A stretch of DNA of 64,000 nt from Paracoccaceae bacterium (GTDB lineage: Bacteria; Pseudomonadota; Alphaproteobacteria; Rhodobacterales; Rhodobacteraceae). The stretch is taken from positions 1 to 64,000 of the forward strand of contig JAJEBG010000007.1 of assembly GCA_022824005.1 (NCBI GenBank), written 5' to 3'. The notes below the pieces were generated by a model. It saw nothing but the letters and a program-made list of their open reading frames with translations, had not been told where the DNA came from and made no database searches. Position numbers and translations under genes: made by a program. Of this stretch, positions 28,735 to 38,218 are shown piece by piece (within the stretch, counting starts at the first letter, position 1; every line of letters starts with the position of its first letter).

Positions 28735-28763
28735 TTTATAATGTTGAACTCGGTTATTGTCAA
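28735..28763 (-). promoter_or_regulatory. sigma-70 type promoter of rpsD
   Basis: On the minus strand TTGACA (28763-28758) is followed after 17 bp by TATAAA (28740-28735). Both hexamers and the spacing are near consensus. Transcription would begin about 120 nt upstream of the rpsD GTG, leaving a leader in which S4 autoregulation could occur; no pseudoknot was worked out. Confidence 0.75.
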
Positions 28764-29039
28764 GGAAATGTGAACCATTCTCAGTCGATATCAAACCAAG
28801 GTCATGGAGAGAATTGCGATTGGAAAGTTCCATCCGCGATTGATAGGTCATAATTTCTATTGGCTCTATTAGCACATCGTATTGACACTTATTCCGGTGA
28901 GAGCGCTGGCGAGGCAGTGCCTCGGGGTCGGGTTCTTCTGCAAGACTATGAGATGGAACCAGCGTAGATGGCTGGCAAGATATTTTGTGGCGATCCCCCG
29001 ACGGCTATCAATAAACGGATCTTCATTTAGGTTTCAAAC
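28764..29039. other. transition zone between rpsD and the GC-rich island
   Basis: Moderate-GC DNA upstream of the rpsD promoter gives way to GC-richer sequence from about 28.9 kb. No frame here resembles a known protein and no RNA gene was recognised. The join between backbone and island must lie in this stretch or at the IS fragment. Confidence 0.5.
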
Positions 29040-29541
29040 AGGAATCCTTCGCAAACAAAGGGGCCAAGGGCGGATTCCAGGGATTCCAGCCTTTCGCTTA
29101 CATGGCAACATGCTTGGCCGGGTCGATGTCCAGCAATTCGAACGCGCGGCTCTGCAGTTCTGTTGGCTTCGCCATCAGCGGGAAGGCGTGGTCTGGACTG
29201 CTTGGCAGCGTCACCTCGTTCAGCGTCAGCGTGGCCAGGTCGGCGAGCAGCGTCGTGAAGCTGTGGACCGGCAGCCCGTCGGGTGAGTGCTTCGTGTCCG
29301 CTTTGGCCTTTGCGCTCTTTGAGACCTCGGCCTTCTCCACCGGCGAGCTGCGCTGCGCCCGCGCGCCCTCCCGGTCGTCGTCCTCAAACAGGATCGGCGC
29401 CAGGCGGCGGCGTATGTGCCATTCCACGTGGTACGCAAGCATGCACAGGAACACGTGGGCGCGGACATGGTCCTGCGAGTAGACGTGCACCCGGATCCGC
29501 AGCTGCGAGGTCTTCATCGTGAGGAATGCGCGCTCGTGCGG
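29040..29541 (-). mobile_element. 3' fragment of an IS1634-type element
   Basis: The minus strand encodes the last 139 or so residues of an IS1634 transposase (starts ERAFLTMKTSQLRIR, ends DPAKHVAM, stop at 29098). It matches the C-terminus of the transposase at 529-2310 closely in the first two thirds and diverges at the tail, so it is a related but different element. Similarity stops abruptly near 29541, inside the protein. Both elements carry a similar GGCYGRAATCCCTG stretch after the stop. The 5' two thirds of the gene is missing, so it cannot transpose alone. Confidence 0.82.
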
Positions 29542-29792
29542 AAAAGCCGTGTCCTTTCAGGGATCTGTGCAATGCCAGAGGGAAATTCTCAGCTGAAAGT
29601 TCCGTTTAGTAATCGCCAGCGACGGGCCGCGTTCAGTACCTCCACCGATGCTCTTTTCTACGCTGTTGTATCGTCCCATCGATGGATAGGAGCGGTTGGG
29701 GAACCGCTGCGCAAAATTTTGCAAGTTGTTTGCTACCCACGCCAATCCCCTGCCCCAAATAGTCGGGACAGGGTTTTCCGATGCGTTTACAT

Positions 29793-31178
29793 CTATTCCG
29801 GCACTTGTGTCGCGCGGTGCAGCTGGTCGAGGATCTGGTTTCTATCCAGCAATCCCATTTCGACGGCAACATCGACAAAGGACTGCCCGTTCGCCTCGGC
29901 CTTTTTCACAATCTGCGATGTCTTGGCATAGCCAAGCTGCGGCACAAACACGGTTGCCAGGGCCGATGACCCCAGCAGGTTTTCCAGCGCCTGTTCCTCT
30001 TGCGCCGTGATTCCGGGTATGCATTTTTCGGTGAAGATCCGCGTGCCCCGGCTCAGCAGGTCGATGCTGTCGAATAAGCGCGATGCGATCACCGGTTCGA
30101 AATGGTTGATCTCAAGCTGACCGCCCAGCGAAGCCAGCGACACCGCCGCGTCATTACCGACAACCGCATAGGTGATCTGCTGCATCATCATCGGCAGGAC
30201 GGGATTGACCTTTCCCGGCATGATGGATGACCCCGATTGTACCGCTGGCAGCCTGATTTCACCAATGCCGCTTTTGGTTCCGGAAGACAGGATGATCAGG
30301 TCCAGACAGATTTTGCCCAGCACTTCGGCTGCGATGCGAATCTCCGAAGACACGCGGGCGAAACCGTCCGAGTTCTGAAGCCCGTCGAACAGGTTTTCGG
30401 CGGGTGACACCGGCTTGCCGATATCCGCCGACAGATGGCGATAGACCGCATCCAGATACCCCGGTGCCGCGCCCAGCCCAGTTCCGATGGCGGTGCCGCC
30501 CAGCGGCAGCACCAGCATCCTGTCGACCATGTTCTGGATCATCCGAGCCGACCGTTCGACAGCGGTGGCATAGCCGCCGAACTCCTGCCCCAGCGTCATC
30601 GGCTGCGCCGCCTGCATACAGGTACGCCCGATCTTGAGCACATGGGCAAAATCATGTGCCTTGTGGTTTAGCGCCGTGGCCAGATCGTCCAGTGCGGCGA
30701 TCAGCACCTGACATTTGTCATGCAACGCCAGCTTGACCGCCGAGGGCAGAACGTCATTGGTGGACTGGCCGCGATTGATATGATCGTTGGGGTGAATATA
30801 GTCGTATTCCCCGAGCGCGCGGCCCAGTAGGATAAGCGCACGGTTGGCGATGACCTCATTGATATTCATGTTGATCGAGGTGCCGCCGGACCCTTCCAGC
30901 AGGTTGACGACGAACTGATCGCGATGGTCTCCGGCCAGAACCTCGTCGCAGGCGGCGATGATGGCGCGGGCCTTGTCGGGGTTAAGCACACCGATTTCAA
31001 GATTTGCCCTGGCGGCGGCTTTCTTGATCGCCACCAATGCTTGTATCAGTTCGGGTGTTTTGCTGATCCGGGCGGACGAGATGTCGAAATTCTCAAGCCC
31101 GCGCTGCGTGTTGATGCCATAAAGCGCCCCATCGGGCAGGGTGCGCTGACCCAGATTGTCGGTTTCGAGACGTGGCAT
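29793..31178 (-). CDS. aspA: aspartate ammonia-lyase (aspartase/fumarase superfamily)
   Basis: A 461-residue cytoplasmic lyase. Landmarks: DGALYGINTQRGLENFDIS, NLLEGSGGTSINMNINEVIA, HPNDHINRGQSTNDVLPSA, GRTCMQAAQPMTLGQEF, and the flexible catalytic signature SGSSIMPGKVNPV. The closest reading is reversible deamination of L-aspartate to fumarate and ammonia, but superfamily members acting on N-substituted aspartates share these motifs. GAGGG precedes ATG 31178. It lies 54 bp after the ABC ATPase gene on the same strand and probably ends the soxB-to-aspA transcript. Confidence 0.88.
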   Translation of the reverse strand: MPRLETDNLGQRTLPDGALYGINTQRGLENFDISSARISKTPELIQALVAIKKAAARANLEIGVLNPDKARAIIAACDEVLAGDHRDQFVVNLLEGSGGTSINMNINEVIANRALILLGRALGEYDYIHPNDHINRGQSTNDVLPSAVKLALHDKCQVLIAALDDLATALNHKAHDFAHVLKIGRTCMQAAQPMTLGQEFGGYATAVERSARMIQNMVDRMLVLPLGGTAIGTGLGAAPGYLDAVYRHLSADIGKPVSPAENLFDGLQNSDGFARVSSEIRIAAEVLGKICLDLIILSSGTKSGIGEIRLPAVQSGSSIMPGKVNPVLPMMMQQITYAVVGNDAAVSLASLGGQLEINHFEPVIASRLFDSIDLLSRGTRIFTEKCIPGITAQEEQALENLLGSSALATVFVPQLGYAKTSQIVKKAEANGQSFVDVAVEMGLLDRNQILDQLHRATQVPE

Positions 31179-31232
31179 GGAACCCTCGGGTAGATGGGTG
31201 CGGTGTCCTGTGATGCCGCCGGAGTGAACGGC

Positions 31233-31979
31233 CTACAGAACCTGGCTGAGAAATTCCCGGGTGCGCGGATCCTGCGCGTTGTCAAAGAAGGTCGCGGGCG
31301 GGCCATGTTCGACAATCACCCCTTTGTCGGTGAAATAGATATGGTCCGCCAACTCGCGGGCAAAGCCCATCTCATGCGTGACAAGGATACAGGTCATGCC
31401 TTCGGCGGCCAGATCCTTGATGGTGACCAGCACCTCTTTGACGGTTTCGGGGTCAAGTGCCGCTGTCACCTCGTCAAACAGCATGACATCGGGGTTCATT
31501 GCAAGCGACCGGGCGATGGCCACACGCTGTTGCTGGCCGCCCGACAATTCGCCGGGATAGTTGTTTTCCTTGCCCTCAAGCCGGACCTTTTTCAGCAGCG
31601 CGCGGGCACGCTGTTCAACATCGGCCCTGTTCTGTTTCAACACTTTCAGCGGCGCCATCATCACGTTTTGCAGCGCGGTCTTGTGCGGGAACAGGTTATA
31701 TTGCTGAAACACCATCCCGACCTTCTTGCGCAGCTCCAGCTGGTCGAGGTTGTCGTCATGCACTTCTTGCCCCTCGACGGTTATAGACCCGCCCTGAATA
31801 TCGTTCAGCGCGTTGATACAGCGGATCAGCGTCGATTTACCTGACCCCGACGGGCCGATGATACAGATCACCTCGCCCTTCATGATGTCCATGGAAATTC
31901 CTTTGAGCACCTCAAGCGCGCCAAAGGATTTTTGGACATTGTGGATCGAGACGATGGGTTGATCGGGTGTCCAGGTCAT
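31233..31979 (-). CDS. polar amino acid ABC transporter ATP-binding protein
   Basis: A 248-residue ATPase of the GlnQ/HisP type. ATG 31979 is preceded by GGAGG. Motifs: Walker A GPSGSGKST (about residues 40-48), Q-loop VFQQYNLFPH, signature LSGGQQQR, Walker B VMLFDEVTAALDPE, and the H-loop in LVTHEMGFARELAD. A much longer open frame runs upstream but is only a read-through of the permease gene in another frame. It energises the two permeases that precede it. Confidence 0.94.
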   Translation of the reverse strand: MTWTPDQPIVSIHNVQKSFGALEVLKGISMDIMKGEVICIIGPSGSGKSTLIRCINALNDIQGGSITVEGQEVHDDNLDQLELRKKVGMVFQQYNLFPHKTALQNVMMAPLKVLKQNRADVEQRARALLKKVRLEGKENNYPGELSGGQQQRVAIARSLAMNPDVMLFDEVTAALDPETVKEVLVTIKDLAAEGMTCILVTHEMGFARELADHIYFTDKGVIVEHGPPATFFDNAQDPRTREFLSQVL

Positions 31980-31993
31980 GGCGTGTCCTCCGC

Positions 31994-32881
31994 TCACAGT
32001 TTGACGGCAAATTTCCGTTCCAAACGCACGGTCAGGCGGGAAATCGGATAGCAATAGATGAAGAACCAACTGAGGATGTACAGATACATCGGGATCAACA
32101 GGTCCACGCGGCTTTCGGCGGCCAGTGCCGACCGGGTCAGGGTCATCACATCGCTGACGCCGACAATCGACACCAGTGGCGTGGCCATGGTCAGCACCGC
32201 ATAGAGGTTCATCCATGACGGGGCCAGCCGCTTGACGGTTTGCGGCAGGATGACCTCGCGCATGGTCTGGCCACGGGTAAAGCCTAGCGAATCCGCGCTT
32301 TCCCATTGTCCCGACGGAATCGACAGGATCGCGCCGCGCATATATTCGGACATATAGGCCATGACCGGCAGCGACAAGCCAATGACGGCCTTCACCCAGC
32401 CGGGGAAAGGAATATCCAGCCCAAAAACCGAAATCTCGAACGGGATCAGCAGGATGCAATAGAACAGCAGCACCAGCCAAGGCGAATTGCGAAAGAACTG
32501 GGTGATCAGCCAGGCAGTGCGCCGGGTCGCGGTGACAGGAGACACCTGAAGGATGCCAAGCCCTACGCCCAGCACGGTGCCGATGGCCATCGACAGAATC
32601 GAGATCAGCACATTGAACCCGAACCCTTTCAGCAGGACCGGCGTCCATTTCAGCAAGATGTCCGGGACCGACGCCTGCTGCGCCGCGCCCGACTGCGCCC
32701 AGACCTGCTGTACCATGATCCAAGCAAAACCCAGCATCAGCGCCAGCACAGTCCAGCCGTTGAACAGTTTCTCATGCAGGCTCAGCTGCGTCGCCTGCGG
32801 GGAGCGATAGGGCAACAGAACCGGCAGCGCGCCTTTGACGGGCGGTGTTGAGCGGGTTTTGGGATAGAAGGAGGCTCTCAT
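31994..32881 (-). CDS. polar amino acid ABC transporter permease
   Basis: A 295-residue inner-membrane subunit. A hydrophobic core of about five or six helices starts near residue 45. Family signatures are LITQFFRNSPWLVLLFYCIL and the EAA-like loop ESADSLGFTRGQTMREVILPQ, which contacts the ATPase. An N-terminal extension of about 40 mainly hydrophilic residues precedes the first helix, as in GltK/AapM-like permeases. The gap to the next permease is 3 bp. Confidence 0.92.
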   Translation of the reverse strand: MRASFYPKTRSTPPVKGALPVLLPYRSPQATQLSLHEKLFNGWTVLALMLGFAWIMVQQVWAQSGAAQQASVPDILLKWTPVLLKGFGFNVLISILSMAIGTVLGVGLGILQVSPVTATRRTAWLITQFFRNSPWLVLLFYCILLIPFEISVFGLDIPFPGWVKAVIGLSLPVMAYMSEYMRGAILSIPSGQWESADSLGFTRGQTMREVILPQTVKRLAPSWMNLYAVLTMATPLVSIVGVSDVMTLTRSALAAESRVDLLIPMYLYILSWFFIYCYPISRLTVRLERKFAVKL

Positions 32882-32884
32882 CGC

Positions 32885-33628
32885 TCAAACTCCGTAGCCC
32901 GGGATGCGCAGGGCTTTTTCCCAGCGGTGCAGCACCCAGACTAGAATGGCCACCAGTCCGATATAGGACAGCAGCAGCACGTTCATCATTTCGCGTACGT
33001 TCAGTTCATCGGACCAGATCTGGGCCGAGGCATACAGGATTTCGGGAACCGCGATCGCATAGGCCAGCGTGGTGGTCTTGACCAGATTGACCAGATTGGT
33101 CCCCAGCGATGGCAGCGCCACCCGGACGGCCAGCGGCAGCACGATATAGGCATAGGTTTGCAGGCGGTTGAACCCAAGCGCCTCAGAGGCTTCTATGGTG
33201 GATTTTGGCACGGCTTCGATGCCCGAGCGGAAGATTTCCACATTCAGCGCCCCGGCAAACAGCGACAGTGAGATGACGGCCCAGCCAAAATTGCTGACCA
33301 GCGGCTGCGGCAGGCCGTTTTCCCCCGTGACCCGCAGCACGGTGCCCACGGCAAAATAGAAAAAGTACAGTTGCACCAGGGGCGGCGTATTGCGGAAAAA
33401 GGCGATGAAAAAGCCGATGAAGACCCGCAGGATGCGCAGCGGCGATCCCTGCACCCACGCCCCCACGGCGCCGATGATCAGCGAGAAGAGAATGGACAGC
33501 ACCGAAAGCTTGATGGTGGTCCAGACCCCATCCAGAAACCGGCCCCGGTCATAGGAATCATACCCGATTGTCAGGTTGATCCCATGGTCGGAATACAGCC
33601 AGGAAAAGAAAGCCTCGAAACTTTCCAT
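32885..33628 (-). CDS. polar amino acid ABC transporter permease
   Basis: A 247-residue partner permease. Signatures are FIAFFRNTPPLVQLYFFYFA and the ATPase-contact loop EASEALGFNRLQTYAYIVLP. About five helices span the length. It lies directly after the binding-protein gene and immediately before the second permease, giving a complete importer. Confidence 0.92.
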   Translation of the reverse strand: MESFEAFFSWLYSDHGINLTIGYDSYDRGRFLDGVWTTIKLSVLSILFSLIIGAVGAWVQGSPLRILRVFIGFFIAFFRNTPPLVQLYFFYFAVGTVLRVTGENGLPQPLVSNFGWAVISLSLFAGALNVEIFRSGIEAVPKSTIEASEALGFNRLQTYAYIVLPLAVRVALPSLGTNLVNLVKTTTLAYAIAVPEILYASAQIWSDELNVREMMNVLLLSYIGLVAILVWVLHRWEKALRIPGYGV

Positions 33629-33688
33629 TCATCTCTATCCCATCATTGTAAAGGGGCCCCGCGATACGGGGCCCGATTGGTCATTGCC

Positions 33689-34498
33689 TTACTTCAGTCT
33701 GTCCTGCTGTTCTTGCAGGAACGGGTTGTCGGCAATCCCGTTGGCTGCATTGCGTTCAATCAGAAAGCCCGACTTGTGCCAGTCGGTCACGATGTCCCGC
33801 ATCTTGTCGCCATAGGCCATGTCCAGTTCATCCAGGGGCACGGCGATGGCCCAGGGTTGCAGCTGTTCGGTGACAAAAGGCATCTCGTATTCGGCCCATT
33901 GCGCGTCGCTGGCCAGTTGGGATTCGATCCATGTGTTATCATAGACAAAGCCCACGCAGCTGCCATTGGCAAGTGCCGCGGTGGCCTCGGGCACCCCGGC
34001 GAAGGCCACGATGTTCGCGCTGTAGTCGCGCGCGACCTGTTTGTTGTAATAGGCCCCCTGAATGGCGCAGACATCCTTGCCATCCAGATCGGCCCAGGCC
34101 GTCAGACCCGACCCTTTCGGCGCAATCACATTGGCCCCGCCCGCATAGTAGTTCGGTTCAATCATACCAACCACTTTGCGGCGTTTTTCATTGTCGCCCA
34201 TGGTGGCGATGATCAGGTCGATGCGGCCCTGTTGCAGAAACTCCATCCGGTTGGATGATACCACGGGGACCAATTCGACCGCGACCCCCAGCTTGTCAGC
34301 CACATCTTTGGCCAGATCAATCTCAAGTCCGACGATATTGCCGTCAGAATCAAGATAGCCCCAGGGGCGGTAATCCTGCTTGACGCCTACAACGATTTTT
34401 CCCGCTGCAGTGATGTCTTCCAGTTTGTCGGCGCTGGCGATGCCCGCGCTCAGCACCAGTGCGGCGGCGCCAAAAGTCAGTTGTGCAAGGATTTTCAT
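33689..34498 (-). CDS. periplasmic amino acid-binding protein of the ABC importer
   Basis: A 269-residue family 3 (PAAT) solute-binding protein. A signal peptide (MKILAQLTFGAAALVLSAGIAS-A) is followed by KIVVGVKQDYRPWGYLDSDG, GLEIDLAKDVADKLG and RIDLIIATMGDNEKRRK. The acidic and aromatic pattern suits an amino acid ligand; the exact one is not readable. The start of this gene has been duplicated: a second copy of its first codons lies about 105 bp upstream. Confidence 0.92.
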   Translation of the reverse strand: MKILAQLTFGAAALVLSAGIASADKLEDITAAGKIVVGVKQDYRPWGYLDSDGNIVGLEIDLAKDVADKLGVAVELVPVVSSNRMEFLQQGRIDLIIATMGDNEKRRKVVGMIEPNYYAGGANVIAPKGSGLTAWADLDGKDVCAIQGAYYNKQVARDYSANIVAFAGVPEATAALANGSCVGFVYDNTWIESQLASDAQWAEYEMPFVTEQLQPWAIAVPLDELDMAYGDKMRDIVTDWHKSGFLIERNAANGIADNPFLQEQQDRLK

Positions 34499-34692
34499 GT
34501 CTATCTCTCTTTTGCGTGAGGTTCAGGTTGGGTTGGTGCCGCTTATGCGGCTGTTGTTATCGGCGAATACCTAATATCCATGGGGTTGTGCAAGGATTTT
34601 CATGTCTCTCTCTCCCTTTTACGTGAGGTTCAGGTTGGGTTGGTGCGGCTTATGCGGCTGTTGTTATCGGCGGATACCTCATATCCATGGGG
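34481..34692. repeat. 105/107-bp tandem duplication at the soxG / binding-protein junction
   Basis: Copy one is 34481-34585 and copy two 34586-34692. Each begins TTGTGCAAGGATTTTCATG, the antisense of the binding-protein start, and ends ATATCCATGGGG, inside the soxG C-terminus. They differ at about five single bases and a 2-bp insertion. The unit holds the soxG tail, the intergenic ribosome binding site and the first six codons of the binding protein. Copy one therefore carries a ghost soxG tail, and copy two a ghost binding-protein start. Confidence 0.93.
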
Positions 34693-35232
34693 TAATGCGT
34701 TGTGGTGCAGGGCCTCCCAGATCGTTTCGGCCCAGGTGCCAGGAACCAGAATGTCAAAGCTGTCGGGCCCGGTGCAATGGATCAGGACACCGACGTGATG
34801 GATGCCCGTCTGGATGAAAGCGCCGGGCGCGAACGCAGCCGCCGAGCAATCGACCGCACAAAGCTGCATCAGCAGATCGCGCGCCGCCGCACCGCCCAGT
34901 GTAATGGCCGTGCGGGCATGGCCTAGATCCAGCGTCACCAGATCATCCGAACTGTGGGCCGACAGGTCGGGCGCGCCTTCGATCAGGATCTTGTCGGGCG
35001 CAATGCGCCATGCGGTGACAGCCCCCGCCTGTTCGGCCCGGCGATAGCTGCCGCCATCGTGCAGGCCCATCGCGGCCAGAACCGGGGCTGCGGCCCGGTC
35101 AAAGCCCTGCCAGCCCGCAATCTGCCACAGGCCTGCGATCTGCCGCGTGCCCAGCGTGATTCCCACATCGCCTGCGACCCCATACCGGCCCGGGGTGATC
35201 GTGTGGTGCAGGGGGGACAATGCCTCAGCCAT
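34630..35232 (-). CDS. soxG: sarcosine oxidase gamma subunit
   Basis: A 200-residue subunit of heterotetrameric sarcosine oxidase. ATG 35232 follows AAGGAG and overlaps the soxA stop. It is a GcvT-like fold without its own cofactor: LGTRQIAGLWQIAGWQGF, WRIAPDKILIEGAPDLSA, HARTAITLGGAAARDLLMQL, HHVGVLIHCTGPDSFDILVP. The C-terminus falls in a 105-bp tandem duplication. It completes the soxB-D-A-G operon. Confidence 0.9.
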   Translation of the reverse strand: MAEALSPLHHTITPGRYGVAGDVGITLGTRQIAGLWQIAGWQGFDRAAAPVLAAMGLHDGGSYRRAEQAGAVTAWRIAPDKILIEGAPDLSAHSSDDLVTLDLGHARTAITLGGAAARDLLMQLCAVDCSAAAFAPGAFIQTGIHHVGVLIHCTGPDSFDILVPGTWAETIWEALHHNALPHGYEVSADNNSRISRTNPT

Positions 35233-38218
35233 TCTTCCGCTCTCCTTCCGGGTCAAAGAAATGATGCGATACGACCCGCGCGGTCAGGCTTTGCCCGCCG
35301 ACGAAATCCTCAACCCGGACCACATCGCCCTTGCGGGTCCGGCCGTTTTTCAAAAGCCCCATGGCAATGTACCGTCCCAAAGCCGGAGAATAGGTCGTTG
35401 AGGACACCCACCCGTCGCCATGACCTTTCGCGTCGGCCTTTGCGGCATACAGCAGCGCACCGGGTTTGGCCCCGGTGTCACCCTCGATCTCAAGCCCGAC
35501 CAGCGTGGGGCGTTGCGGGTCTTCCAGCACCGGGCGCTGTTGCAGTACCGATCCGACAAAGGGCTTTTTGGACGATGCAAAACCCTCCAACCCCAGATCT
35601 TTCAGGGTGGTGCGGCCGTCAAGCTCGGGCCCGGCCACATGGCCCTTTTCGATCCGCAATGCGCCCATGGCCTCGGTGCCGTAGGGGCGCAGATCAAACG
35701 CGCCACCGGCGTCATGCAAGGCTTGCCAGACATGGCGGCCATATCCGGCGGGGACATAGATTTCATAGGCCAGTTCGCCGGAATAGCTCATCCGGTGAAT
35801 GCGCACCTGCACACCGCCGATCATGGCATGGGTCAGGTGGTTGTTCGGCAATGCCCCGGGGCCAAGATCCGCGCCTGAAACCTTGGCCAGCAAGGCCCGC
35901 GCCTTTGGCCCCGCCACGGCAATCGCGGCCCATTGGTCGGTGACGGTGGTGACATGCACCCGCAGGTCTTTCCAGGCCGTTTGCAGCAGATGTTCGGCAA
36001 AGGCCAAAACTTTGGCGGCATTGGCCGTGGTCGTGGACATGAAATAATCCTGTGCGCCCAGCCGCGCGGTGGCCCCGTCATCCAGAACAAAACCGTCCTC
36101 GCGCAGCATGACGCCATAGCGCAGACGCCCCACCGCCAGAGTTTTCCACCCATTCACATAGATGCGGTTCAGGAACTCTGCCGCATCGGGGCCCTGTACG
36201 GCGATCTTGCCTAGGGTCGAGACATCGACCATCCCCACATGCGCACGCACATGGGCCGCCTCGCGGATATAGGCGGTGCACAGGTCTTCTGCGTACTGCG
36301 GGTAGTACCACGGGCGCATCCATGCCCCGGCCTCGGTCATCCGTGCGCCGTGTTCGACATGCCACTGGTGGATCGGAGACAGCCGCGTGGGCCGGAAATG
36401 GCGGCCATGCTCATGCCCGACAAGCGACCCAATCGAAATGGGCGTAAAGGGCGGGCGGAACGTGGTGGTGCCCACATCCGGGATTGCCTTGCCGCGCAGT
36501 TCAGCCATACGGCTGAGCGCGTTGACATTGGACAGCTTCCCCTGATCGGTGGCCATGCCCAGCGTGGTATATCGCTTCAGGTGCTCGACCGAGACATAGC
36601 CCTCAAGATGGGCCTGATCGATATCGCTGATTTTCACGTCATGCTGGAAATCGACAAAAGCCTTGCCCAGGGTCTTGCCCTGCGCCGTCAGCACGGCCCA
36701 GGCGGGGTGCAGCCCGTTTTGCCAGAACGGACGGCAGGCAAACCCGTCAGGCGCCTTGCCCGCATCGCCGGGTGCGCCCGCGGCCTGCGCCGCCTCGGCC
36801 CCGCGATCAAAACCCTGCGCGATAACCTCGGACAGCGAGGCCGCAGCCATCGCGGTGCCCGCACCTTGCAGGGGATGGCTGTCCTGACCATCGGGTATGA
36901 AACAGGCCCCTTCCCCGTGGAACACCGGCTTGCCATAGCGCTGTGACCACAGGTGCACAACCGGGGTCCAGCCGCCCGATACGGCGATCATGTCCGCTTT
37001 GACCGTTTGCGTTGCGCCCTGCGCGCGCCCTGTCCCGTCAACCGGGACAAGCCGTGCGCCCGTCACCCGCTTGCCCCCCCGCGCCTCGATCACACCATGG
37101 CCGGGCAACAGCCGGACACCGGCGGTTTCGGCCAATGTGCGGGCCTCAACCGGGGGTGTGGTGCGCATGTCGGCAAGGGTCACATCCGCGCCCGCACCTG
37201 CCAGATCGGCTGCCGCCGCATAGGCGCTGTTATTGTTGGTGGCCACCACAATGGTCTGGCCCGCCAGAACCGCGAAACGGTTCAGATAGCTGCGGACCGA
37301 TTCGGCCAGCATCACACCGGGCGTGTCATTGCCGCCGAACACCAGCGGACGTTCGATTGCCCCGGTGGCCATCACCGCCCGCTTGGCGCGCACCAGCCAA
37401 TATCGCTGCCGCAGTTGATGGGCTACGGGCACTTTCACATGGTCCGAGACACGTTCGACCAGCCCATAAGTATCGCCATCATAGGCTCCGAACGCGGTGG
37501 TGCGGGTCAGGATGCGAACAGTGTCCAGCGCCTGCAACTCGGCACGGGCGCGGGCGACCCAGTCATCGCCTGCGCTGCCCACCGGATCGGACAGCACTGC
37601 GCCGCCCAGTTCGAAGTCCTGTTCCACCAGCAATACCTGCGCGCCCGCGCGCCCCGCCGCCAGCGCCGCCGACAGTCCCGCAACACCGCCGCCTATCACC
37701 AGAACATCGCAAAAAGCGTTGCGCTTTTCATACTGGTCGGGATCTTCCATATAGCTTGCCCGCCCCATGCCCGCGGCCTTGCGAATGAATGTTTCGCACA
37801 TCATCCAGAACCATGTCGAGCGCCTGAACGGCCCGATAAAGGTCTTGTAGTAGAAGCCCGCGCTGAAGAATGGGCCAAGCCAGTTGTTCACCGCACCAAT
37901 GTCAAAGGACAGGCTGGGCCAGGCGTTTTGGCTGGTCGCGACCAGCCCGTCAAACGCCTCGGCCACGGTGGCGCGGACATTGGGCTCGTGTCGGGGGCCG
38001 TCGCGCAGATGTACCATGGCACCGGGTTCCTCGACCCCGGCAGAATAGATGCCGCGCGGGCGGTGGTATTTGAAGCTGCGCCCCACCAGCGACACGCCGC
38101 CCGCCAGCATGGCCGAGCTGAGCGTATCGCCCCGGAACGCAGGCAGGGTCCGTCCGTCAAAGCGGATGTTCAGTGGCGCGCTGCGGTCGATCCGACCGCC
38201 CGAGGGCAACCGTTTCAT
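35225..38218 (-). CDS. soxA: sarcosine oxidase alpha subunit
   Basis: A 997-residue subunit. The N-terminal part holds a ferredoxin-like segment (RFDGRTLPAFRGDTLSSAML) and an NAD-binding Rossmann fold (VLVIGGGVAGLSAALAAGRA, about 163-182). The C-terminal half from about 590 is a GcvT-type folate domain with FSAGELAYEIYVPAGYG-like sequence (SYSGELAYEIYVP) and IEKGHVAGPELDGRTTL. It accepts the methyl carbon onto tetrahydrofolate. ATG 38218 overlaps the soxD stop by 4 bp; an upstream TTG frame is read-through. Normal length for the family. Confidence 0.94.
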   Translation of the reverse strand: MKRLPSGGRIDRSAPLNIRFDGRTLPAFRGDTLSSAMLAGGVSLVGRSFKYHRPRGIYSAGVEEPGAMVHLRDGPRHEPNVRATVAEAFDGLVATSQNAWPSLSFDIGAVNNWLGPFFSAGFYYKTFIGPFRRSTWFWMMCETFIRKAAGMGRASYMEDPDQYEKRNAFCDVLVIGGGVAGLSAALAAGRAGAQVLLVEQDFELGGAVLSDPVGSAGDDWVARARAELQALDTVRILTRTTAFGAYDGDTYGLVERVSDHVKVPVAHQLRQRYWLVRAKRAVMATGAIERPLVFGGNDTPGVMLAESVRSYLNRFAVLAGQTIVVATNNNSAYAAAADLAGAGADVTLADMRTTPPVEARTLAETAGVRLLPGHGVIEARGGKRVTGARLVPVDGTGRAQGATQTVKADMIAVSGGWTPVVHLWSQRYGKPVFHGEGACFIPDGQDSHPLQGAGTAMAAASLSEVIAQGFDRGAEAAQAAGAPGDAGKAPDGFACRPFWQNGLHPAWAVLTAQGKTLGKAFVDFQHDVKISDIDQAHLEGYVSVEHLKRYTTLGMATDQGKLSNVNALSRMAELRGKAIPDVGTTTFRPPFTPISIGSLVGHEHGRHFRPTRLSPIHQWHVEHGARMTEAGAWMRPWYYPQYAEDLCTAYIREAAHVRAHVGMVDVSTLGKIAVQGPDAAEFLNRIYVNGWKTLAVGRLRYGVMLREDGFVLDDGATARLGAQDYFMSTTTANAAKVLAFAEHLLQTAWKDLRVHVTTVTDQWAAIAVAGPKARALLAKVSGADLGPGALPNNHLTHAMIGGVQVRIHRMSYSGELAYEIYVPAGYGRHVWQALHDAGGAFDLRPYGTEAMGALRIEKGHVAGPELDGRTTLKDLGLEGFASSKKPFVGSVLQQRPVLEDPQRPTLVGLEIEGDTGAKPGALLYAAKADAKGHGDGWVSSTTYSPALGRYIAMGLLKNGRTRKGDVVRVEDFVGGQSLTARVVSHHFFDPEGERKNG

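Noticed and set aside
31980-32723. Upstream extension of the ABC ATPase frame to about 496 codons
   Set aside because: It overlaps the permease gene in another frame; the ATPase proper starts at 31979 behind a GGAGG site.
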